Below are positions 1 through 6,006 of a DNA stretch of 13,066 nt, in pieces. The notes beneath the pieces are model-generated. The model had not been told where the DNA came from. It did no database searches and saw nothing but the letters and a program-made list of their open reading frames with translations. The stretch spans positions 1-13,066 of the forward strand of contig DORQ01000003.1 of assembly GCA_003514205.1 (NCBI GenBank), given 5' to 3'. The number at the start of each line of letters is the position of its first letter. Positions within the stretch are counted from its first letter, which is position 1. The position numbers were made by a program, and so were the translations under genes. The stretch comes from Acidimicrobiaceae bacterium (GTDB taxonomy: Bacteria; Actinomycetota; Acidimicrobiia; Acidimicrobiales; Microtrichaceae).

Positions 1-59
1 TTCCAACATCAGGCCTACGAGGTTACGGATGTCAATCGTGTTGGAACCCGATTGGCGAG

Positions 60-108
60 GGTCCAGGGTCCAGGGTCCAAGGTCCAGGGTCCAAGGTCCG
101 AGGTCCTT
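60..108. repeat. Heptanucleotide tandem repeat GGTCCAR
   Basis: Seven consecutive 7-base units start at 60, 67, 74, 81, 88, 95 and 102. The first five read GGTCCAG or GGTCCAA, and the last two are degenerate (GGTCCGA, GGTCCTT). The repeat lies upstream of the deiminase gene and reads through in several frames on both strands as Gly-Pro, Val-Gln-Gly or Leu-Asp-Pro stretches, so open frames across it are not evidence of coding. The decay at the right edge suggests growth by slippage with later point mutation. No spacers or dyads exist, so it is not a CRISPR array. Confidence 0.85.
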
Positions 109-156
109 GACCAGTCGAGCTCACGTTCAACCAGTGACGTCCCTTGTGCAGAGTAT

Positions 157-168
157 GGTCTCGAGACC
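157..168. promoter_or_regulatory. 12-bp perfect palindrome upstream of deiminase gene
   Basis: GGTCTCGAGACC is a perfect 12-bp inverted repeat. The flanks TAT and GTA extend it to 17 of 18 positions if a T-G wobble is allowed. It lies about 90 bases before the chosen start of the exported deiminase gene, so it could be an operator or the base of a transcript hairpin. No T-run follows, so a factor-independent terminator is unlikely. No binding protein can be named. Confidence 0.3.
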
Positions 169-259
169 GTAGACCCCAACCAGCTGAGTGGGCAGAGGCA
201 CCGAGTGTGCGTTTTGCGAACTCCTCCTCGACCCAGTTCACCGAAACGAGATTCTCGAC

Positions 260-1468
260 GTGTCGTTGCCCAGGCGTACCTTTCTGTCAGTAGTCCCAGC
301 GGGCATTTCAGCGGCGCTGCTACCGGCGTGTTCGGCGGAAGGAGAGCGCTCTTCTACCTCGGCGGACTCAGGCAACCGAGGCTCCTTGTCCACCCCGAAC
401 TCAACAGGGGAAGGATTCACACCGAACACGGACCCGCCCGCGATCCATCAGTTCTTCATGCCCGCTGAGGAGGCCGAACACGAACGCACATGGATGTGTT
501 GGCCCTCAAATGAGGACATTTGGGGAGATGGCCTCGAGGAAGTCCAAAACAACATCGCCGAGATCGCACGAGCGATCGCTGCGTTTGAGCCCGTCACGAT
601 GCTGGTGCGGCCCGAAGAGATGGAAGCCGTGGCGGACCTGCTGGGCGAGGAGATCGAGCTGCTCGAAGCGCCTGTCGATGACCTGTGGGCGCGGGACACA
701 TTGCCTGCCTTCCTGATCACCGCGCCGGGCGATCCCCAGCCTGGCATGGCTGCCGGGCGCGTGCGCTTCAATGGTTGGGGAGGAAAGCAGACCCATGACG
801 GCGACGCAACCCTGGCCGAATTGCTCGCGACACATCTGGATATCCCGCTCCACGACTGGGGTCTCGTCGGCGAGGGCGGCGGCTTCGAGGTGGATGGCGC
901 AGGAACGGTGCTTGCGGCGGAATCCAGCTGGGTGAATGACAACCGGAATCCAGGTAAGACCCGTGACGAGATTGAGGCTGGCCTGCTCAGCCTTCTCGGC
1001 GCGGATCGAATGATCTGGGTGGATGGACTCGCTGGCCATGACATCACTGATGGCCATATCGACACCCTGGCAAGGTTTGCCTCAGAAACAACCATCGTGG
1101 TCGACGCCCCAGCGTTTCCCGAGGAGGACAATGTTTGGGTCGATCTGGCAGCGAGAACGAAGGAACTGATCGAGGCTGCTGTCACTTCCGATGGTGAACC
1201 ATATGAGGTGATTGAGATCACCCAACCTGGCGAGCCGCGTGGCACCAGCGACGGATTCCTTGCCTCATACATGAACTACTACGTGTGCAACGGCGCAGTG
1301 ATTGCCCCTGAGTTCGGTGATGAAGCGGCAGACGCTGCTGCCCGGGAACTGCTCGCAGAGCTGTTCCCGGATCGAGAAGTCGTCCAGATCAATATCGACG
1401 GGTTGGCCGCCGGCGGTGGCGGAATACACTGCGCAACTCAACAACAACCCAAACTGAGAGGGGAGTGA
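260..1468 (+). CDS. Agmatine deiminase / peptidyl-arginine deiminase family protein, Tat lipoprotein
   Basis: This is a guanidine-hydrolysing enzyme of the PF04371 family, which converts agmatine to N-carbamoylputrescine plus ammonia, or citrullinates arginine in the secreted members. The full catalytic set is visible. With a GTG start at 260 (402 residues) these are Asp146 in DLWARDT, Glu205 in EGGGFEVDG, His266 and Asp268 in DGHIDT, and nucleophile Cys391 in GGGGIHCATQQQP. The N-terminus is a Tat lipoprotein signal: LPRRTFLS, a hydrophobic stretch, then lipobox LPAC with Cys24, followed by a Ser/Gly/Thr-rich linker of about 35 residues. It should therefore be anchored outside the cytoplasmic membrane, whereas classical AguA enzymes are cytoplasmic. 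The frame is open back to a GTG at 188, but that would put 24 residues before the twin arginine, so 260 is preferred. Its ribosome binding site is weak. The stop overlaps the start region of the next gene. Agmatine as substrate is likely but not proven; a peptide or free arginine derivative is possible. Confidence 0.88.
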   Translation: MSLPRRTFLSVVPAGISAALLPACSAEGERSSTSADSGNRGSLSTPNSTGEGFTPNTDPPAIHQFFMPAEEAEHERTWMCWPSNEDIWGDGLEEVQNNIAEIARAIAAFEPVTMLVRPEEMEAVADLLGEEIELLEAPVDDLWARDTLPAFLITAPGDPQPGMAAGRVRFNGWGGKQTHDGDATLAELLATHLDIPLHDWGLVGEGGGFEVDGAGTVLAAESSWVNDNRNPGKTRDEIEAGLLSLLGADRMIWVDGLAGHDITDGHIDTLARFASETTIVVDAPAFPEEDNVWVDLAARTKELIEAAVTSDGEPYEVIEITQPGEPRGTSDGFLASYMNYYVCNGAVIAPEFGDEAADAAARELLAELFPDREVVQINIDGLAAGGGGIHCATQQQPKLRGE

Positions 1469-1470
1469 CC

Positions 1471-1791
1471 ATGGAGGATCGTTTGCAGGCCTACCGCCAG
1501 CCAATGGTGACGGCTACCGGCATCATCTTGGGCTTCGTTCTGAACTTCTCAAGTGCATGGGTCAAGGGCGACTCAAGCATCTCAGATGGCGTGGCCTACG
1601 CCGTGTTCGGGCTGGTCATTGTGGGCTTGTTGTGTTTGATTCTGGTTCTGAGCCGCGTCCTCAGGATGGGCGTTGAACCCGAGCGGGCGGCGAAGTACTA
1701 CTCGACCACGCTGACCCTGTTTCTCATCGGGGTGAGCTGCGCAGTTGGCGGAATCATGATCGACATGTTCAGCAACTTCATGGACTCCTGA
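1471..1791 (+). CDS. Small three-helix integral membrane protein, unknown function
   Basis: This 106-residue protein has three predicted transmembrane segments at roughly residues 9-29, 41-64 and 80-100. A short loop rich in Ser, Asp and Gly separates the first two, and a basic loop with VLRMG lies between the second and third. The ATG at 1471 sits 7 bases after a strong GAGGGGAG Shine-Dalgarno inside the 3' end of the deiminase gene and 2 bases after its stop, so translation is very likely coupled. A GTG at 1465 in the same frame overlaps the stop but is too close to the Shine-Dalgarno. I do not recognise the family. Coupling suggests a partner of the exported deiminase, but no transporter or enzyme motif is visible. 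Confidence 0.8.
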   Translation: MEDRLQAYRQPMVTATGIILGFVLNFSSAWVKGDSSISDGVAYAVFGLVIVGLLCLILVLSRVLRMGVEPERAAKYYSTTLTLFLIGVSCAVGGIMIDMFSNFMDS

Positions 1792-1859
1792 CGGTTCTTG
1801 TTCCCCTCGTTCCGGCTTCTCCTCAGGTTGATTGGAATGGAGAACAGCGTCATCCATGG

Positions 1860-1865
1860 CACAAT
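1860..1865 (+). promoter_or_regulatory. Candidate -10 element for leaderless Rrf2 transcript
   Basis: CACAAT resembles a -10 hexamer and ends 6 bases before the ATG of the Rrf2 gene. No Shine-Dalgarno precedes that ATG. This is the geometry of a leaderless actinobacterial promoter. No convincing -35 is seen at the usual distance; TTGATT at 1828-1833 is 26 bases away. Confidence 0.3.
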
Positions 1866-1871
1866 GCACGC

Positions 1872-2333
1872 ATGCAGGTGACGGCCAAGATCGACTATGC
1901 CCTGCGGGCGCTGGTCGAGCTTGCTTCCACGCCCGGAGGCCGAGCCACCCGTGCAGAACTGGCTGCCGCACAACAGATTCCGCCCCGCTATCTTGAGGCG
2001 ATTCTGCTGCAGCTCCGACAGGCTGGCCTTGTGGTTGGTCGACGTGGCTCCACTGCGGGCGGGTATTCGCTAGCGCGTCCTGCGGAGGAGATATCGATTG
2101 CTGAGATCAGCCGGGCTGTGGATGGACCATTAGCAATTGTCCAAGGGGTTCGGCCTGAACAAGCTGTTTACGAGGGTGCCGCAGAGCACCTCGGGCAGCT
2201 TTGGATCGGGATGCGTGCCGCCTTGCGCTCGGTGATGGAGACGGTCACCTTGGCCGAATTGGTCACGGGGGAGTTCCCACCCTCGGTGCAAACATTGGTC
2301 GACGACCCGGAGTCGTGGCTTCCGCGACTCTGA
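1872..2333 (+). CDS. Rrf2-family transcriptional regulator (no cysteines)
   Basis: This is a 153-residue DNA-binding repressor of the Rrf2 superfamily. The N-terminus MQVTAKIDYALRALVELA is the usual start of the winged helix-turn-helix. It is followed by the recognition-helix region IPPRYLEAILLQLRQAGLV and the wing GRRGSTAGGYSLARP. The family includes [Fe-S] sensors (IscR, NsrR, RsrR) and cluster-free members such as CymR, which responds to cysteine-metabolism signals. This protein has no cysteine at all, so it cannot ligate a cluster in the IscR manner and is closer in kind to the CymR type. It converges with the TauE/SafE gene, 7 bases between stops. Possible targets are that transporter, which has an inverted repeat in its promoter region, and sulfur genes elsewhere. 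The ligand is unknown. The effector-side region (after residue 85) has no recognisable motif. Confidence 0.9.
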   Translation: MQVTAKIDYALRALVELASTPGGRATRAELAAAQQIPPRYLEAILLQLRQAGLVVGRRGSTAGGYSLARPAEEISIAEISRAVDGPLAIVQGVRPEQAVYEGAAEHLGQLWIGMRAALRSVMETVTLAELVTGEFPPSVQTLVDDPESWLPRL

Positions 2334-2340
2334 CCCGCCG

Positions 2341-3249
2341 TTACTGATTCCGGCTGAACTCGGGCAGTGGTTCCGGCTGTGGCTGTCGCGTGGTCTCAGC
2401 ACTTCCGCTCTGCAGCCTTTTGTTGACGAGGAGGAAGATGGTTGAGCCCATCAAGAGGCCGTACATGGCCCAGCGAGTGTCACCGATCTGAAACCAATTT
2501 GCTAGATCGCGGATGCTGGTGAACACGAGCATCGTTGCCACCGATACTCCAAGCAGATATTGGGAGATTCGCTGCACCATCCAGGCAGCGATGGGCGCAG
2601 CGATGCTTCCACCGATGAGGAGGGCTACGAGGAGTTTCATGTCGATCGCCTGGGTGCCGACCGTTCGCAGCAGGCCGAGCGAGGCTGTGAGCGCAACAGC
2701 GATCTCAGCCAGATTGACGCTTCCGATTGCCTGTCGAGGTTCGACACCGCCTTGTTGCATGGCGATGGGAGTTGCAACAGGGCCCCAGGCGCCGATGAGT
2801 CCGTTGGTGATGCCGCCGACGAATCCTGCAAGCGCGATATGTGCGGGTCGAAAGCGTTCCCGAGCGACTCGTGCATTGGAACGAGTTTGGACTGCGAAAC
2901 GAATGAGCATTCGTAGGCCTACAGCCAGCAGAAGCCCGGCGAGAATTGGGCGGATGAGATTGGTTGGCAACTGTGCGAGCAGTGTCACGCCCACCAGCGC
3001 GCCGATCGTGCCGGGAACGGCAAGCAGCAGTGCCAGCCGAGGATGAACATTACCGAGTCGCCAATGCGCAATGCCGCCAACGATGCCGGTTGCGATCTTC
3101 GCGAGGTTCACCGTGAAGGACACCGCGGCAGGAGCAAGGCCAATGGCCAACAGGATGGTGGAGGAGGTTGGGCCAAAGCCCATTCCAAGTGAGCCGTCCA
3201 CGAGTGAGGCAGCGAGACCTGCGAGGGCGACAAGGATGAGGCGTTCCAT
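2341..3249 (-). CDS. TauE/SafE (TSUP) family membrane transporter
   Basis: This is a polytopic membrane protein of the PF01925 family (302 residues from the ATG at 3249), which moves sulfite, sulfoacetate or other small organic anions. Two homologous halves are visible. The first has SLVDGSLGMGFGPTSS near residues 15-30, and the second has GFVGGITNGLIGAWGP near residues 142-157, the usual repeated Gly-rich signature of the family. About eight hydrophobic helices can be drawn, with a polar Gln/Pro-rich cytoplasmic tail. A GTG at 3255 is an alternative start two codons upstream; both share the AGGAA upstream element. The gene lies 96 bases downstream of the phosphonate operon on the same strand, with a dyad in the gap, so it may be read through or have its own promoter. 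Substrate cannot be assigned: sulfite is the default from the family and the Rrf2 neighbour, but a carboxylate produced by phosphonate breakdown is possible. Confidence 0.9.
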   Translation of the reverse strand: MERLILVALAGLAASLVDGSLGMGFGPTSSTILLAIGLAPAAVSFTVNLAKIATGIVGGIAHWRLGNVHPRLALLLAVPGTIGALVGVTLLAQLPTNLIRPILAGLLLAVGLRMLIRFAVQTRSNARVARERFRPAHIALAGFVGGITNGLIGAWGPVATPIAMQQGGVEPRQAIGSVNLAEIAVALTASLGLLRTVGTQAIDMKLLVALLIGGSIAAPIAAWMVQRISQYLLGVSVATMLVFTSIRDLANWFQIGDTRWAMYGLLMGSTIFLLVNKRLQSGSAETTRQPQPEPLPEFSRNQ

Positions 3250-3257
3250 AACCACTA

Positions 3258-3286
3258 TTCCTACCGAAGTATCGGTAATTGCGCAA
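3258..3286 (-). promoter_or_regulatory. Candidate TauE/SafE promoter overlapping an inverted repeat
   Basis: On the minus strand TTGCGC (3286-3281) and TAGGAA (3263-3258) are separated by exactly 17 bases. The spacer contains nearly all of the TACCGA-N4-TCGGTA dyad at 3262-3277. A start of transcription at about 3251 would place it within a few bases of the ATG at 3249. The hexamers match consensus only partly, so the -10 choice is uncertain. Confidence 0.35.
3262..3277. promoter_or_regulatory. 6-4-6 inverted repeat, candidate Rrf2 operator
   Basis: TACCGA-AGTA-TCGGTA is a perfect 6-bp inverted repeat with a 4-base centre, just upstream of the TauE/SafE start. Rrf2-family proteins bind dyads of this general size with C/G-rich half-sites, and an Rrf2 gene is at the other end of the transporter gene. 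No second copy was found upstream of the Rrf2 gene itself. The assignment to that regulator is inference. Confidence 0.4.
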
Positions 3287-3345
3287 ATTCGGCTTCCAAT
3301 CGAACTGAAGGGCTGGATCTTTGGGGGGGCAGAGAGGTGCCTGAG

Positions 3346-3921
3346 CTAGGAACGAGCTAGGGAATGAAGGAGCGGTAGGTAGTGGGTGAAGCCTTCAACC
3401 TGGAGACTCTCAACTTTGCCCGCGTCGTCAATCCGTCTCAGAGCTATCGCATCCTCGGAAAAGTCGAGGGCCTCGAAAGCCCGGTGCTCTTCAGCAGAGG
3501 CGACTCCGCCTTGTTGGTTGATGGAATGCACTGACCCCGAGGACAACGCTTCTTCGTACTGCGGATCGATCGCGCACAGAACTCGCTTCGCCTGGACATG
3601 GAGCCGAATCGGTTCGGATACCTCAGGGCCAAAGAGCGTGGACAAGCTGTTCGCGCCACGGTCCTCGTGAACCGTGTCGAACTCCGGAGGGCTCGTTTCG
3701 CCAGTCGCCTGCATCCACAGCAGGTGCCCAACGTCGTGCAGCAAGGCGGCGGCCACGAGCGCATCGTTGAGCCCCTGGCTCACTGCGAGCGCAGCGCATT
3801 GCAATGAATGATCAAGTTGGCTGACTCCCTCGCCGTAGCGCCTGGGGCCATAGATGTCGTACAACGCAACGAGTTCAGCGATGTTCTGGATCGGTGGGAT
3901 CTCAGGGTCGGGAAGAGTCAT
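3346..3921 (-). CDS. PhnZ-type HD-domain phosphonate oxygenase
   Basis: This 191-residue protein belongs to the phosphonate-operon HD family (TIGR03276, PhnZ/TmpB relatives), non-haem di-iron oxygenases that split the C-P bond of a 1-hydroxylated phosphonate. The iron ligands align with PhnZ: His38 (QLDHSLQCA), His62 and Asp63 (LLHDVGH), His85 (HEDRGA), His108 (LHVQAKR) and Asp165 (RRIDDAGK). Lys112 matches the PhnZ residue that contacts the substrate phosphonate. Downstream NQQGG and ASAEEHRAFE also follow PhnZ. Glu31 aligns with PhnZ Glu27, but the PhnZ gating Tyr24 position is Arg28, with Tyr29 next to it. The ATG lies inside the MOSC gene (20-base overlap), so the two are translationally coupled. 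No PhnY or TmpA hydroxylase is present in the window, so the enzyme may use a substrate that is already hydroxylated or get it from a distant gene. The substrate (2-amino-1-hydroxyethylphosphonate or an N-methylated or other analogue) is open. Confidence 0.88.
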   Translation of the reverse strand: MTLPDPEIPPIQNIAELVALYDIYGPRRYGEGVSQLDHSLQCAALAVSQGLNDALVAAALLHDVGHLLWMQATGETSPPEFDTVHEDRGANSLSTLFGPEVSEPIRLHVQAKRVLCAIDPQYEEALSSGSVHSINQQGGVASAEEHRAFEALDFSEDAIALRRIDDAGKVESLQVEGFTHYLPLLHSLARS

Positions 3922-4777
3922 CGATCTCGTCCTCGATCAGGACCGAATCGCCGAGTCTGATCTCGCCGTCCACGAGGACCTTCGCGTACGCCCGAGACCA
4001 TCCCCGATGTCGGTGCGCATCGATTCGAGTGCTGTCGCCATCCGCGAACAGATTGGAGATTTTGGTGCAAGGTGTCGCCCAGTCGGTGAGCTCAAGAAGG
4101 ACACCCTCTGGTCCGCCAATCCTGAGTTGAGTGCCCAGCAGTAGGTCGCTCCAGGACAAGCCCTCGATGGTGAGGTTTTCCCCGGCACGACCTGGCCCGA
4201 TCGGATGGCCCTCAGCCTGGAGCGCGGCAATGACCTCGCTCGACCACAACGAGACCGCTTGCCACACCCGACCGTGGTGAACACGAGAGTTCTGCCGGTC
4301 GCCTTCCAACCCCCGATACCCAACCCGGCACTGTGGGATGCTGCTCTTCGGCACGCCGCCCCCGGAGGTATGGATTGAGGAGACCGTTCCAGATCCGGCC
4401 TGGGAGCCCAGCCCGAGTTCAGCTCTTCGGCGGGCGATAGCGCTGAGGGTGTGCATGGCGAGGTGAAGGTCATTGGCCATCACCAACCTCGATTCGCTCG
4501 CTGGAGCAGTCGGTTGGAGTTGCTCCCGGCACCATTGTGTGAGCTCGGCGATCGAGGCCGTTTCATAGCAGAAGGCATCTCCGTGAGTGCCGCTGGGAGG
4601 AGTGTTGAGTTGCGCTTCGGTCAGGCCGTAGGTGAACTCGCTGAACCAGCGGTCGAGGTGAAGGAGCGAGCGCTGCAGGTCCTGTTCTGTGTACTCGGCG
4701 ACCCGAAATCGACAGTGCGAGCACTCCTCGGCGGGCTCGAGGCGCCCGGGTGCTGTGAGAGTGGAAAGTGCCTTCAT
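3902..4777 (-). CDS. DinB-like / MOSC two-domain protein in phosphonate operon
   Basis: This 291-residue protein has two parts. Residues about 150-285 form a MOSC domain: YRGLEGDRQ, AGENLTIEGL, LGTQLRIGG and the conserved cysteine at 237 in ATPCTKI. MOSC proteins (YiiM, YcbX, the Moco sulfurase C-terminus) bind molybdenum cofactor or carry persulfide sulfur, and YiiM/YcbX reduce N-hydroxylated compounds. Residues about 30-125 are helical with His40 and an H-x3-H pair (His105, His109), which resembles the three-histidine metal site of DinB/DfsA four-helix proteins. A CxxC pair (Cys19, Cys22) precedes it. The DinB assignment is from pattern only. The start codon overlaps the stop of the FAD oxidase gene (ATGA), and its own 3' end overlaps the HD oxygenase start, so it belongs to the operon. 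Its role is unknown. A redox, sulfur-transfer or thiol-related step on an aminophosphonate or its aldehyde product would fit the neighbours, but this is inference. Confidence 0.75.
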   Translation of the reverse strand: MKALSTLTAPGRLEPAEECSHCRFRVAEYTEQDLQRSLLHLDRWFSEFTYGLTEAQLNTPPSGTHGDAFCYETASIAELTQWCREQLQPTAPASESRLVMANDLHLAMHTLSAIARRRAELGLGSQAGSGTVSSIHTSGGGVPKSSIPQCRVGYRGLEGDRQNSRVHHGRVWQAVSLWSSEVIAALQAEGHPIGPGRAGENLTIEGLSWSDLLLGTQLRIGGPEGVLLELTDWATPCTKISNLFADGDSTRIDAHRHRGWSRAYAKVLVDGEIRLGDSVLIEDEIDDSSRP

Positions 4778-5892
4778 GCAGCGAGCACATCCTCAGCGAA
4801 TCCGAACGCGGTGGTCATTCCGATTCCTGTCGTCACGGAGACTGCGGTGGTCCGCTCGTCGAGGTGGTCTACGAGAAACTCCTCCGGAGCTGAGGCGTAC
4901 ACCCCCTGCCACCGCTCCCGCACCATCAAGCTCGATTGGCCGAGGAATCTGGCGCCGTGCGAGAGAAGTAGCTCGTCCCACGCCTCGTTGGAGAATGGTT
5001 CAGGGAACTGCGAGCGGGTGTGGGTGTCGCCAAGCAGCAGATCGCCATTGGGAAGCTGCGTTGCCATCAGGTTCACATCGGCTGCAATCATCTCCGGGTA
5101 CTCGGCACTCAGCCGCTCACGAAGCAGCGGCAGGGACGGGCACGCGTCAAAGCCCTTGTATCTGAGGAGGGACCAGCCCGACAGGAGGGCGGGTTCGCAT
5201 TTCATGGGTTCAGCCGGTGTCACTCGCAGCATCTGCAACACACACCGGGTAACTCCGAACCGGTGCGCAGATTCAGGGGCGAGTCGATCGACATCATGAT
5301 TCACCGCAAGGAAGACGCGATCTGCCTCGATCACGCCTCGGTTGGTATGGACCACGCCCTCTGACGCCGAGGTGCAGTTGGTCGCACCCATCCACGTCAC
5401 CTTGGGTTGCTTCGCAAACCAACGTTGCAAGCAGTGCAGCGCTTCCCGCGGGTTCGTGCGAAGGTCCATCGGAAGCAATGCCGCGCCCTGGATGTCAGTC
5501 GCTGCGAACCCTGGGAGAGCGTTCAGTGTCTGGTCGGGTCCAAGCAGGTCGACCGGAAGGCTGGACCGATCAGCGAACTCCGCAAGTACTTGGCACTCCT
5601 CATCGGTTCGCCCAATGAGCATCGTGCCGGTTTCGCCGACCCAGAATCCGGCTTGAGCGCTGAGGTCTAACCAGCGGCGCCGGGACCGAATGGCGCGGTC
5701 GAGGCCAATTCCTCCCTGCGCGGTCACGCAGCAATGCCCGAAGTTTCTCACTGAGGCACCGCGGGGAGGATCATCGCGCTCGATGATGGTGACCTGATTC
5801 CCGCGTTCTAGCGCCTCGATGCCGAGGGCGAGGCCAACAATGCCTCCTCCGACAACTGCAATGTGGCCCTCGCGAACGGAGCGTGTTCCCAT
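4774..5892 (-). CDS. HpnW-type FAD-dependent aminophosphonate oxidase
   Basis: This is a 372-residue flavoenzyme of the D-amino acid oxidase fold (PF01266), most like the TIGR03364 clade that occurs with phosphonatase-like hydrolases and was proposed to deaminate aminophosphonates oxidatively. The dinucleotide-binding motif GGGIVG is at residues 15-20, followed by the ribose-binding acid in VTIIERDD. The clade-typical segment GASVRNFGH follows at about residues 45-53. The C-terminal half has LLLGDTHTRS and the FAD-closing GIGMTTAFGFAED. Expected reaction: aminophosphonate plus oxygen to phosphonate aldehyde, ammonia (or methylamine) and hydrogen peroxide. It heads the minus-strand operon and is divergent from the HAD hydrolase that would consume the aldehyde. 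The ATG at 5892 has no Shine-Dalgarno on its strand; no better start lies before the Rossmann motif. The exact amine substrate (2-aminoethylphosphonate, its N-methyl or 1-hydroxy form) cannot be told. Confidence 0.88.
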   Translation of the reverse strand: MGTRSVREGHIAVVGGGIVGLALGIEALERGNQVTIIERDDPPRGASVRNFGHCCVTAQGGIGLDRAIRSRRRWLDLSAQAGFWVGETGTMLIGRTDEECQVLAEFADRSSLPVDLLGPDQTLNALPGFAATDIQGAALLPMDLRTNPREALHCLQRWFAKQPKVTWMGATNCTSASEGVVHTNRGVIEADRVFLAVNHDVDRLAPESAHRFGVTRCVLQMLRVTPAEPMKCEPALLSGWSLLRYKGFDACPSLPLLRERLSAEYPEMIAADVNLMATQLPNGDLLLGDTHTRSQFPEPFSNEAWDELLLSHGARFLGQSSLMVRERWQGVYASAPEEFLVDHLDERTTAVSVTTGIGMTTAFGFAEDVLAA

Positions 5893-5969
5893 GTGCTGAT
5901 CATTTCACAGGAGGAGGACCTTGGCGCGCCCAGGGGCTATCAACTATCCGAAAGCAGGAACTGAGCAGC

Positions 5970-6006
5970 GCTGTGTGACAGCATCGCTAGGTGACAGCAT
6001 CGCTGT
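5970..6006. promoter_or_regulatory. Paired direct and inverted repeats in divergent phosphonate promoter region
   Basis: GTGACAGCATCGCT occurs twice, at 5975-5988 and 5991-6004, with 16 bases between the starts. Each copy lies in a dyad: GCTGT-GTG-ACAGC at 5970-5982 and ACAGC-ATC-GCTGT at 5994-6006. The first contains TGT-GTG-ACA, which fits the GT-N3-AC core bound by many GntR-family regulators. GntR proteins commonly control phosphonate genes. The position, between the FAD oxidase and HAD hydrolase genes, suits joint regulation of both sides. No regulator gene is in the cluster. Confidence 0.45.

Noticed and set aside
1..48. Minus-strand frame at the left edge reading like TIDIRNLVGLML, possibly the start of a gene leaving the window
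   Set aside because: Only about 16 codons, no ATG, and the frame runs back into the tandem repeat; too short to support.
60..108. CRISPR array
   Set aside because: Units are 7 bases and contiguous, with no spacers and no Cas genes nearby.
109..235. tRNA-like fragments (GTTCAA motif near 125)
   Set aside because: No acceptor stem or cloverleaf arms could be paired around it.
236..242. GTTCACC, a possible PhoP-type half-site before the deiminase
   Set aside because: Single copy; no second unit 11 bases away, which the Pho box needs.
188..259. GTG at 188 as start of the deiminase
   Set aside because: It would place 24 unrelated residues before the twin-arginine signal; the GTG at 260 gives a normal Tat n-region.
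1..468. A forward frame open from the window edge to 468
   Set aside because: It crosses the heptamer repeat and then overlaps the deiminase gene in another frame. Its translation is low-complexity and Arg/Pro/Ser-rich with no family motif.
448..1272. Long minus-strand open frame under the deiminase gene
   Set aside because: Ser/Arg/Pro-rich shadow of the real gene, no recognisable motif.
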